Shown: positions 1 through 5,402, counted from the first letter of the stretch. The stretch is DNA of 6,001 nucleotides from Chloroflexota bacterium (GCA_021786915.1 JAJYMP010000282.1:1-6001), one strand, 5' to 3'. A program made the numbers and translations. Notes: generated by a model not told the origin, from the sequence alone.

Positions 1-555
1 GGGCACCTTACCGTGGGTGGCGCCCCACAATCCACTCTGTTTCGCGTGCGCCTCCAGGATGGCGCCGGCGAGTGCCGCCACGAGGGGGGAGCCGCTCGGG
101 ACATGGTGACCCGGAGCGAGTTGGTGCGGTGGAAGTCGGCGCGCAGGGACCGGCTGCCCGGCATCGGTGATGGGGTCGAGGGCGGCGAGCGGCGGCGACT
201 CCAAGCCACGGTTACCCGTGGATCGCGGGTCAGCGTGCCCGGCAGGCTGCGGGGATCCACCGGCGTGGCCCTCCGATCGACTCCCGAGCGGATCCGGGAC
301 TGATCCAGGCACGAGCGGCCCGAGCAGCGAGAGCTGCGCCGGCGAGGGAGACCGCATGGCGCGTACGCGGGACTTCGGGCGTAGAGGCACGGGCGTCCGT
401 TCCAGCCACCTGACAGCGGGCGCTGGGGCGTTCGCTGCCGGCGGGGGTGCTGTCTCATCCCACGCATGCCCCGATCGCGGCGTGGTGGCGCTTGTACCGG
501 TTAGGTCGATGGCGACGTGGTCGATGGTCCGCGCGAGGTCCGACGAGCCGGTCAT
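1..555 (-). CDS. Fourth operon frame, possibly a decayed second ParB-like gene; runs off left edge
   Basis: An ATG at 555-553 overlaps the stop of the topoisomerase VI A-like gene (ATGA). It has a good ribosome site, GGGAG at 566-562, six bases upstream. The frame is then open without a stop to base 1 (185 codons, no stop seen). The first residues (MTGSSDLARTIDHVAIDL) resemble the start of the ParB-like protein at the head of the operon (TIDHVPLDRL). After residue 18 the frame becomes Pro/Ala/Gly/Ser-rich and I recognise nothing in it. Restoring one base near 503 would instead give DLNRYKR, which fits the usual ParB pattern (D-x-L-x-x-Y-x-x-N-P-R), before a stop at about 455. So this is either a real unrecognised gene with a ParB-like start or a frameshifted ParB paralogue. 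An open frame of this length is weak evidence by itself in DNA this GC-rich. Confidence 0.35.
   Translation of the reverse strand, partial: MTGSSDLARTIDHVAIDLTGTSATTPRSGHAWDETAPPPAANAPAPAVRWLERTPVPLRPKSRVRAMRSPSPAQLSLLGPLVPGSVPDPLGSRSEGHAGGSPQPAGHADPRSTGNRGLESPPLAALDPITDAGQPVPARRLPPHQLAPGHHVPSGSPLVAALAGAILEAHAKQSGLWGATHGKVP
504..535. repeat. Partial duplicate of the ParB-like gene start (other copy 3299-3330)
   Basis: Bases 504-535 match 3299-3330 at 28 of 32 positions, including the 15-base identity GACGTGGTCGATGGT. Both copies fall in the first codons of minus-strand frames and encode TIDHV(P/A)(L/I)D. The similarity stops on the left side of 504. This could be an old duplication of a ParB-like gene, or two paralogues sharing a start. 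Confidence 0.5.
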
Positions 556-1772
556 GGCGCACTCCCGTGCTCGTCGTCGAGCGCGCGGTCGGCCAGCTCG
601 GCGACGGCAGCGTCCCAGGGAGCCTGCGGGTGCTGCTGGAGGTGGTCCTGCACCTGTGCCGCCAGATCCTCGGGCAGTTCGACCGCCGCGGCGGTCGTGC
701 TTGCCGCTTCGGCGGCCGCATCGATGGCCCGGTTCAAGAGCGCCACCTGGGTGGCGCGGCGGTACGCGCTGGCAAGCAGTGCCGGGTCCGGGATCACCTT
801 CCCAACGCCCGCCGCCGCGAGCTTGGTCTCGATCAACTCGACGAGCTCGTCGCTGGAGAGCATGTTGAGTTCGACCCGCTGGCCGCCCTGCAGGAAGGCG
901 ATGTCGGCCGCGGAGGCGCCGTTCCGGCGTAGCGTGGACGGGTCCTGCGTCAGGCGTTGCGCCTCGGGCTCGAGCCCGTACTGCTCGATGTCCTGCAGGG
1001 TCAGGCCGAGGTCGATCACCTTGACCTGGCCCGAGAAGGAGTAGCGGCGCGTGGAGCGGCGCAGGGTGCCCAGGATCGAGAAGCCGGCCTGATCGAAGTC
1101 GTGCAGCACGAACACCGGTACGCCGAGGCGGTCGATCAGGAGGCGGCTGGCGATGACCGACATGCCCTTGGTGGACATGACCGCCAGGTCGAAGCGCTCG
1201 GCGATGTGGGCGGCCGCCAGGATCTGGTCGAAGCCCTCCTTCTCGATGAAGAGCACCGCCCCGTATCGGTTGACGGGCCCCTTCGTGGGGAAGGTCGAGC
1301 GGAGCTCCTCGATACCCGGCTCGGACGGCTCATCGTGCGCCGCACCCTGCAGGTAGCGGCGCACCGCCAGCGTCCCGAGCGGGACGCCGGCGCCGGTGTG
1401 GGGCTCGGTGAAGTGACCGCGGGCGTCGAAGACGACGTCCCAGCTGACGCGGTGATCCTCCATGTAGGCGGGCAGCAGGGTCTGGGTGAAATAGTTGTCC
1501 ACGAGCCGTTCGCCCGTCCGCTCCTGGATGTACCCGCGGGCCGCGTACATGATCTGGCGGGCGTTGGCCGGGTAGCGGCCGTCCCCCGACGCCTTCCGGT
1601 AGGCCTGCTCTATGACCTCATAGGCCGCGTCCTTGAGCGTGGCGCGGCGGTGCCGGAAGACGTACGCGCGGTTGGACGCCGCCTGTCGGCTGCGTTCCTC
1701 ACGCTTGCGCTGCCTGGCCCACTTCTTGGTGACGCCGGTGACGAGGTTGCTGAGCGCGACGTCAAGCTCCAC
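552..1772 (-). CDS. Spo11/topoisomerase VI subunit A-like DNA-cleaving protein
   Basis: This 406-aa protein is predicted to cut DNA through a covalent tyrosine link, like the A subunit of topoisomerase VI. Residues about 45-145 look like the winged-helix CAP domain. In NARQIMYAAR, Tyr76 sits where Spo11/TopoVI A proteins have the catalytic Tyr (pattern R-x-I-x-Y). The Toprim domain follows: FIEKEGF (Glu177, Glu179), a STKGMSV loop at 200-206, and VLHDFDQAG with Asp225 and Asp227 as the likely Mg2+ ligands. A tail from about 285 contains FLQGGQRVELNML, which resembles the C-terminal part of bacterial relatives. The last 80 residues are Ala-rich and unrecognised. Length is close to the usual 360-400 aa. 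The start is GTG at 1772, with GGAGG at 1782-1778 five bases upstream, and it overlaps the ATPase gene by 11 bases, so the two are almost certainly co-translated partners. The JetD subunit of Wadjet shares this Toprim type, but no JetABC genes are visible here. Confidence 0.9.
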   Translation of the reverse strand: MELDVALSNLVTGVTKKWARQRKREERSRQAASNRAYVFRHRRATLKDAAYEVIEQAYRKASGDGRYPANARQIMYAARGYIQERTGERLVDNYFTQTLLPAYMEDHRVSWDVVFDARGHFTEPHTGAGVPLGTLAVRRYLQGAAHDEPSEPGIEELRSTFPTKGPVNRYGAVLFIEKEGFDQILAAAHIAERFDLAVMSTKGMSVIASRLLIDRLGVPVFVLHDFDQAGFSILGTLRRSTRRYSFSGQVKVIDLGLTLQDIEQYGLEPEAQRLTQDPSTLRRNGASAADIAFLQGGQRVELNMLSSDELVELIETKLAAAGVGKVIPDPALLASAYRRATQVALLNRAIDAAAEAASTTAAAVELPEDLAAQVQDHLQQHPQAPWDAAVAELADRALDDEHGSAP

Positions 1773-3102
1773 CGGAGCCTCCGATCACCACCGCCGACTT
1801 GCCGCGGTCGGTGTATTCGACGCGCGGGCAGGCCAGGTGCAGGACGAGGACGATCGGTTCGCGGCGTCCGGCCCGCTGCTGCTCCAGGAGCGCGTCGAGG
1901 CTCTGCCCGTAGCGGCCCAGCGCGCGGAAGGGGTTGACGATCCCCGGTGACCAGTTGACGCCGGTGATCAGCTGGCGGCCCGCGGTCGAGTCGTCACCCA
2001 CCCACCCGAAGGCGGTCTCGACGAGCCAGGGCACGCCGTCCGTGATGCCCGCGGCCTTGCGGTACTCGAACGACTCCATGACGGCGCCCATCCCCGCGAG
2101 TCGCTGGGCCAGGTGCTCGCGGCCGATCACCCCGAGCTGCGCCGGCCGGACCGGCCGCGACGCGGCCTGCATCGCCGCGAGGAGGCGCCCGATCGCCTCC
2201 GGTCCGCCGTCCCAGAGCTCGCTGAGGCGCGCCCGCGGCAGACCCGCCGCCGCGGCGATGGCCTTCTGCTTGGCGCTGCCCGAGAGGCCCCGGAACTCGG
2301 CCACCAGCTCATGGACCGTGCGCTCCCGGCCGCAGTCCGCGTCGTGGGCGAGGTAGGCCGCCACCAGGCGCTCCAGGTGCTCGACCCGGTACCAGTGCGC
2401 CGAGGTGGGGTTGGAGGGGCGCCACTTGGCCCAGTCGGGCGCCGTGGCCGCGATCTCGCGACGCTCCCCGAACCAGCTGATCACCAGCGTCAGGTGGGGG
2501 TTGAGGACGGTGTAGGCGGCGGCGATTTGTAAGAAGTGGTCCCTGCTGTCGGCGAGGATTGAGCTAGCTGAAACGGGCCAGTGGAGCCGCACCAGGGTGC
2601 CCGCCGTCACGCCGGAGGGCGCCACACTGCGCGCGATCACCGGCGCCTGGCGGATCCGGTCGACGGTCAAGGTGATGGTGTGGCGCTGCCCATGCGCGGC
2701 GATCTCCACCGTGCCTTCACTGCCATCGAGGACGAAGGGCATGGCGACGATCGTCTTCAACGCGTTGCCCTGGGCGCCGCGGTCGGAGGCCACGTACGCC
2801 TCGCGACTGGAGACCCGCACCGAGAAGTCGAGCACCCCGTCGAGGGTCTCCGCCGGCAGCCCGGGGCCATTGTCCGCGACCGCGATCTCGTCCTCGTCGA
2901 CCGTGACCTTGACGACCGGGGCGATCCCCGCGTCCTCGCACGCGTCGAGGGCGTTGTCGACGAGCTCCTTCAGCGCGACCAGGGGCCAGTCCGTCTCGGG
3001 GTGCCCGGTCTGGGCGATCAGCTCCTTGCGGGAACAGAAGTCGAGCAGCCGGCTGGTGCGGAAGGTGATCCGTTCGAGCGTGGGGGCTGGCATCGCGCTC
3101 AC
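1762..3102 (-). CDS. Topoisomerase VI subunit B-like GHKL ATPase
   Basis: This 446-aa protein is predicted to be the ATP-driven clamp that partners the A-like protein. GHKL ATP-binding motifs are clear. The N box is ALKELVDNALDA (Glu46, Asn50, Asp53), the G1 box is VADNGPGL (Asp77, Gly79, Gly81), and the G2 region is DRGAQGNALK (107-116). Residues about 260-300 (LSGSAKQKAIAAAAGLPR) could be the H2TH insert of TopoVI B. A transducer-like domain fills about 340-440 and ends in HLACPRVEYTDRGKSAV, where Lys435 matches the lysine that contacts ATP phosphate. Canonical B subunits are about 530 aa or more; this one stops after the transducer and lacks the C-terminal Ig-like domain. The start is GTG at 3102 (an in-frame ATG lies at 3093). 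AGGTGA precedes it closely, and GTGA overlaps the stop of the ParB-like gene, which implies coupling. MutL, gyrase B and Hsp90 share the ATPase fold, but the neighbouring TopoVI A-like gene argues strongly for TopoVI B. Confidence 0.9.
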   Translation of the reverse strand: MSAMPAPTLERITFRTSRLLDFCSRKELIAQTGHPETDWPLVALKELVDNALDACEDAGIAPVVKVTVDEDEIAVADNGPGLPAETLDGVLDFSVRVSSREAYVASDRGAQGNALKTIVAMPFVLDGSEGTVEIAAHGQRHTITLTVDRIRQAPVIARSVAPSGVTAGTLVRLHWPVSASSILADSRDHFLQIAAAYTVLNPHLTLVISWFGERREIAATAPDWAKWRPSNPTSAHWYRVEHLERLVAAYLAHDADCGRERTVHELVAEFRGLSGSAKQKAIAAAAGLPRARLSELWDGGPEAIGRLLAAMQAASRPVRPAQLGVIGREHLAQRLAGMGAVMESFEYRKAAGITDGVPWLVETAFGWVGDDSTAGRQLITGVNWSPGIVNPFRALGRYGQSLDALLEQQRAGRREPIVLVLHLACPRVEYTDRGKSAVVIGGSGGA

Positions 3103-3353
3103 GAGGTCACCTGCGGCTCGTCGAAGGTCAACCCGCGCCGTCGGGCGGCGACGAGACGCTGGTAACCGCCGATCACGCTTCCGTCATCGCGGCGGGCCAC
3201 CACGGGCTGCACGAAGCCGAACTGCCGGAGAGTCCGCTCCAGGGCGTCGAGCTCCTCCTCGCCGATGCGCCGCGGGTTCGCGGGGTCCGGATGGAGGCGG
3301 TCGAGGGGGACGTGGTCGATGGTGAGCGCGGAAAGGGTGGAGGCGGGGCTCAT
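3099..3353 (-). CDS. Short ParB/Srx-like N-terminal domain protein
   Basis: This 84-aa protein is a near-minimal ParB N-terminal domain. It has VPLDRLHPDPANPRR (residues 15-29), then a predicted helix EEELDALERTLRQFG, then QPVVAR and DGSVIGGYQRLVAARRRGL (58-75). GGYQRLVAAR matches the G-x-x-R-x-x-A box that in ParB relatives binds nucleotide phosphates (CTP in ParB proper). The protein ends just after this box with TFDEPQVTS. It therefore lacks the last strands of the domain as well as the HTH and dimerisation domains of chromosomal ParB. The stop overlaps the GTG of the ATPase gene, so the short form looks genuine rather than broken. The ATG at 3353 has GGTGGAG eight bases upstream. It is the first gene of the operon and may be an adaptor, DNA-loading factor or regulator for the topoisomerase-like pair; that role is inferred only from position. 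Confidence 0.8.
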   Translation of the reverse strand: MSPASTLSALTIDHVPLDRLHPDPANPRRIGEEELDALERTLRQFGFVQPVVARRDDGSVIGGYQRLVAARRRGLTFDEPQVTS

Positions 3354-3382
3354 GCGCTGCGCTCCACCGCGGTCTGCCGCGG

Positions 3383-3410
3383 CGTCCGGTTGATCATGAG
3401 GAACCGGACG
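3383..3410. promoter_or_regulatory. Perfect 9-bp inverted repeat upstream of the topoisomerase-like operon
   Basis: CGTCCGGTT (3383-3391) and AACCGGACG (3402-3410) are exact inverted repeats around a 10-base spacer that contains TGATCA. The element lies 30-57 bases before the ATG of the first minus-strand gene, where an operator or leader hairpin would sit. I see no convincing -35/-10 pair for the operon. No T-tract follows on either strand, which argues against a terminator. Confidence 0.35.
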
Positions 3411-3436
3411 GATCGCTGAGTTAGGGCGGCGCTAGC

Positions 3437-3455
3437 CCTCTCGCCCCGACCATTT
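3437..3455 (+). repeat. Left copy of 19-bp direct repeat, tRNA 3'-end-like (candidate att site)
   Basis: The sequence CCTCTCGCCCCGACCATTT is identical to 5349-5367 and in the same orientation. It reads as the last bases of a tRNA: T-arm 3' strand CCTCT, acceptor strand CGCCCCG, discriminator A, CCA, then TTT. An acceptor of C1-G72 with A73 is typical of bacterial proline tRNA. No T-loop (TTCGA/TTCAA) precedes it, so this is not a complete tRNA gene. Weaker similarity continues downstream: TCGAACTCGGACC here versus TCGAAGCCGGACC at the right copy, 11 of 13. Such 3' fragments are typical of attachment sites left by integrases that target tRNA genes. Confidence 0.55.
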
Positions 3456-3615
3456 GTTCTATTTCGAACTCGGACCGTCGAGGCGATCGTCGCTGACGAC
3501 ACCTTCGGTGCCAGCCCGCACGCGGACGCGCAGGTCGGTGGTGCGACTTTGGGCCTGGGATGCCCGGAGCGGTTTCAGGTTCGCTCCGTCCCACACGCTT
3601 GACCCTGTGACCAAA

Positions 3616-3792
3616 TCGTTAGCCAGGCTCAAGGGCGAGGCCGAGGACTACCGACTCTTCGCGGTGCGAGCGCATCTACTCGAGATCCTCGGTCGAGCGA
3701 GCGCCGCCCGCGAGGCCTACGAGGCCGCGGCGATGCGCACGGGCAACCTCGCACAGCAGCGGTATCTTCGGGCGCGGGCCGCTCGAGCCTGA
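3616..3792 (+). pseudogene. C-terminal remnant of an ECF-type RNA polymerase sigma factor (DUF6596-type)
   Basis: The last 58 or so codons of this frame encode LARLKGEAEDYRLFAVRA, then a helix ending LLEILGRASAAREAYEAA, then RTGNLAQQRYLRARAARA before a TGA. This matches the C-terminal end of ECF sigma factors with the DUF6596 extension, in which a Tyr-x-x-x-x-x-x-Arg-Ala helix is followed by LGR-x-x-x-A-x-x-AY and a closing Arg-rich helix. The normal protein is about 400 aa. Upstream of about 3616 the same frame (from 3454) shows no sigma region 2 or 4, and no alternative frame restores them. The 5' part has been lost, probably when this segment was assembled next to the repeat at 3437. It is not expected to work as a sigma factor. 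Confidence 0.6.
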
Positions 3793-3985
3793 CATGGTCC
3801 CAAACTCGCGGCCACGCCCGGCGAGCCGCAGGGCGCGGCGAGTGCCGTCCCGCACGCCCAGCGAGGTGGCGCGATGCTCAACCGCCGCAGTGCGTGACAG
3901 GCTAGGTGACGCAGCCCGCGCGCAGAATATCGATCGAGCGGGCGCTCGTGCGTTCGCAACCCAACCCTGAAAGGCGCGGAACTAG

Positions 3986-4273
3986 ATGGCGAAGAGGACG
4001 GTGCCGTTCACCGACGCAGGCATCGGCGAGCTGTCGAACGACAAGCCCGTCATCTACAGGATCAAGACAGACGGCGGCCGGAACAACTACACCGGCACGG
4101 CGAAGCGCGGCCGGGTCCAGGAGCGTCTGCGCGAGCACCTCCCGAGCGGAACGAACCCGATTCCCGGCACGAAGGTTCAGATCGAGCAGATGCCGAACAT
4201 CAAGGACGCCCGCGCCAAGGAAGCTCGGGTGATCAAGCGCACCCAGCCTCCGTACAACAAGCAAGGAAAGTAG
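3986..4273 (+). CDS. Small GIY-YIG nuclease-like protein
   Basis: This 95-aa protein is essentially one GIY-YIG domain. PVIYRI (21-26) corresponds to the GIY strand, NNYTGTAKR (33-41) to the YIG strand with Thr replacing Ile, and VQERLREH (44-51) to the helix carrying the catalytic Arg (Arg47 or Arg43). KEARVIKRTQPPYN holds the metal-binding Glu79 and the conserved Asn91. All key positions of the family are filled, so a metal-dependent DNA (or RNA) nuclease activity is plausible. No DNA-recognition domain, UvrC part or homing-endonuclease tail is present, and the target cannot be read from the sequence. The ATG is preceded by only a weak ribosome site, AAAGG about 11 bases upstream. The gene looks less GC-rich than its neighbours, with many AAG and AAC codons, which suggests acquisition from elsewhere. 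It stands alone, with about 190 bp of noncoding DNA on each side. Confidence 0.75.
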   Translation: MAKRTVPFTDAGIGELSNDKPVIYRIKTDGGRNNYTGTAKRGRVQERLREHLPSGTNPIPGTKVQIEQMPNIKDARAKEARVIKRTQPPYNKQGK

Positions 4274-4391
4274 ATCGGCCCCAGACGACACGTGGGCGGG
4301 AACCGAAGCGTTCGGCGCTCGCCCCGAACGGAGCACGGCAGCATCGGGAGGCCTCGGGCTGCAGTGTCCTCCCCAGGTCGTGGCGGCCTCG

Positions 4392-4420
4392 TTGACGGAA
4401 CGTAGCACCTATGCTACGGT
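4392..4420 (+). promoter_or_regulatory. Promoter with embedded operator for the XRE antitoxin gene
   Basis: TTGACG at 4392-4397 is a good -35 box. TACGGT at 4415-4420, 17 bases further on, is a modest -10 box. Between and overlapping them is a perfect inverted repeat: CGTAGCA (4401-4407), four-base spacer CCTA, TGCTACG (4412-4418). A palindrome placed in the spacer is where an autoregulating HTH antitoxin would bind and block RNA polymerase, and the gene downstream encodes such a protein. Confidence 0.65.
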
Positions 4421-4438
4421 GTCCGTGTAACCCGCCAC

Positions 4439-4443
4439 GGAGG
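4439..4443 (+). promoter_or_regulatory. Ribosome binding site of the XRE antitoxin gene
   Basis: GGAGG lies four bases before an ATG at 4448 and eleven before the GTG at 4455. The GTG is preferred because its frame encodes the HTH protein and an in-frame TAA at 4446 rules out any earlier start. The better-spaced ATG leads into an unrelated frame and may lower antitoxin translation. Confidence 0.5.
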
Positions 4444-4454
4444 CTTAATGGCAC

Positions 4455-4796
4455 GTGCTGGACACGACGTATCACAGGCGAAAGACCGCCCAGCGGCTCG
4501 AGAACCCGGAGTTCAAGGCCGAGTACGAGCGTACGCGCCGAGAGCTGGCCCAGGTGAACGCGATCATGGAGCGCCTGGACGAGCTCCGGGTGGAGGCGGG
4601 CTTCTCGAAGGCCGAGCTAGCACGGGAGATTGGGCGCAACGACGCAGTCGTTCGGAGGCTCTTCACCGCCCAGGTCAACCCCGAGCTTCGAACGGTCGCC
4701 GCCTTGGCGGCGGCCCTCGACGCCGAGATCCAGATCGTCCCGCGGAGCGCGCCGACACGCGCTCGTCGTCGAGACTCCAGAGCGGTCCGCGCGTAG
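4455..4796 (+). CDS. XRE-family HTH antitoxin (HigA-like)
   Basis: This 113-aa DNA-binding protein is predicted to be the antitoxin and autorepressor of the adjacent RelE/HigB-like toxin locus. Residues 1-35 (HRRKTAQRLENPEFKAEYER) form a charged helical segment that would contact the toxin. An XRE helix-turn-helix spans about 41-92: LDELRVEAGFSKAELAREIG, then RNDAVVRRLFTAQVNPELRT, then VAALAAALDAEIQIV. The NPELRTVAALAAAL segment is characteristic of HigA-type antitoxins. The Arg-rich tail (101-113) looks less conserved. The GTG start is fixed by the upstream in-frame stop at 4446. The promoter immediately upstream contains a 7-bp palindrome suited to negative autoregulation. The reading frame is intact, whereas the toxin next to it is broken, so this gene may now act as an orphan antitoxin or a plain repressor. 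Confidence 0.85.
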   Translation: MLDTTYHRRKTAQRLENPEFKAEYERTRRELAQVNAIMERLDELRVEAGFSKAELAREIGRNDAVVRRLFTAQVNPELRTVAALAAALDAEIQIVPRSAPTRARRRDSRAVRA

Positions 4797-4819
4797 CTCC
4801 CTCGCCCGTCGGCGAGGCA

Positions 4820-5211
4820 TGGGACGTCATCTACTACCGGACGGCCGACGGCCGATGTCCGTCCGACGAATTCCTCGACGGCTGTCCCGTCAAGGTGACG
4901 GCCCAGCTTCTGGCGGTGCTCGACGACGTCGCCGAGGCGCCGCCGCCCCGCTACTCAGGCGGCGGGCGATGGGAGGCTACTACGAGGTTCGAGCGCAGGG
5001 CCCGCGCCGTGAGCAGTTCCGACTGTTCTGCATCCTCGAGAACGGCACACCCGACGAGCTTGCCCGGCGTGGCCTCGCCCGCCCCGCGATTGCCGTCATC
5101 ACCGGTCTGCGCAAGCCCTGGATGACCGTCTTCAGCGAGCGTGACTACGAGGCCGTCCGCCGCCTCGGGGACGACCATGGAGCACAGCTGCCTCGTCGGA
5201 TCCGCGAATAG
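4820..5211 (+). pseudogene. Frameshifted RelE/HigB-like (Gp49-type) toxin
   Basis: Two frames together encode one toxin-like protein. From 4820 the first frame reads WDVIYYRTADGRCPSDEFLD, then VKVTAQLLAVLDDVAEAPPP and SGGGRWEA. From 4969 the next frame reads MGGYYEVRAQGPRREQFRLF, then ILENGTPDELARRG, AIAVITGLRKPWMTVFSERD and on to LPRRIRE before TAG. These are the N- and C-terminal halves of the RelE/ParE-superfamily mRNA-cleaving toxins. Relatives as I remember them have about seven more residues between the WEA and GYYEVR motifs. A deletion near 4967-4972 of a length not divisible by three (about 22 bases) would explain both the missing residues and the frame change. The first half also has no ATG, GTG or TTG start after the antitoxin stop; the ATG at 4819 opens the other frame. 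Translation from 4819 would join a nonsense N-terminus to an intact C-terminal half. Active toxin is unlikely. Confidence 0.75.
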
Positions 5212-5348
5212 CCGACGCTCGGCGGGTGTCCCGCACATCGCCGCCGTGGGTCTCACGCCGTCGCCTGTCGGAGCCACCCCTCGGCGCCAACGAGGTGGAT
5301 TCCGAGCGGAAGGGGCGGGACATTCAGGTCGGTCGCGGAGGCGTGCCT

Positions 5349-5367
5349 CCTCTCGCCCCGACCATTT
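5349..5367 (+). repeat. Right copy of 19-bp direct repeat, tRNA 3'-end-like (candidate att site)
   Basis: This is identical to 3437-3455 over all 19 bases, 1,912 bp away in the same orientation. After the CCA-TTT end this copy continues with CGAGACACGTCGAAGCCGG into a strong hairpin, the usual layout downstream of a tRNA gene. It therefore looks like the better preserved chromosomal side of the junction. As at the left copy, no T-loop or tRNA body lies upstream. Bases 5327-5363 can also fold as GGTCGG/CCGACC around GGAGG/CCTCC, an alternative explanation for part of the sequence, although the left copy cannot form the outer stem. Confidence 0.55.
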
Positions 5368-5381
5368 CGAGACACGTCGAA

Positions 5382-5402
5382 GCCGGACCCTTGCGGTCCG
5401 GC
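5382..5402 (+). terminator. Strong GC hairpin with T-rich tail, probable intrinsic terminator
   Basis: GCCGGACC (5382-5389) and GGTCCGGC (5395-5402) pair perfectly across the five-base loop CTTGC, followed by TGTTGTTGTTG. The 8-bp stem and T-rich side indicate termination of plus-strand transcripts. The run of T is interrupted, so efficiency is uncertain. Its position 15 bases after the tRNA-like repeat suggests it was originally the terminator of that tRNA; it would now also close the antitoxin/toxin transcript. Confidence 0.6.

Noticed and set aside
167..932. Long plus-strand frames (167-868, 447-932)
   Set aside because: Arg/Pro/Gly-rich translations with no motif, overlapping the 3' end of the A-like gene in antisense.
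957..1937. A 326-codon plus-strand frame opposite the two topoisomerase-like genes
   Set aside because: It is the mirror of well-supported minus-strand genes, has no recognisable domains, and spans two of them; long antisense frames are expected in GC-rich DNA.
3425..3452. A complete tRNA gene at either repeat copy
   Set aside because: No TTCGA/TTCAA T-loop, anticodon arm or 5' acceptor strand CGGGGCG at the right distance; only the 3' end is present.
3914..3947. Inverted repeats GCCCGC/GCGGGC and GAGC/GCTC before the GIY-YIG gene
   Set aside because: Short GC-only arms without a T-tract or promoter boxes; not distinguishable from chance at this base composition.
4448..5125. A 225-codon frame starting at the best-spaced ATG after GGAGG
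   Set aside because: Its first part is a nonsense frame across the HTH antitoxin gene; only the part after 4820 is meaningful, as the first half of the broken toxin. A true fusion is unlikely.
5312..5363. Structured RNA or riboswitch formed by nested hairpins around the right repeat
   Set aside because: The stems can be drawn, but no known class fits, no gene follows directly, and the left copy cannot form the outer stem.
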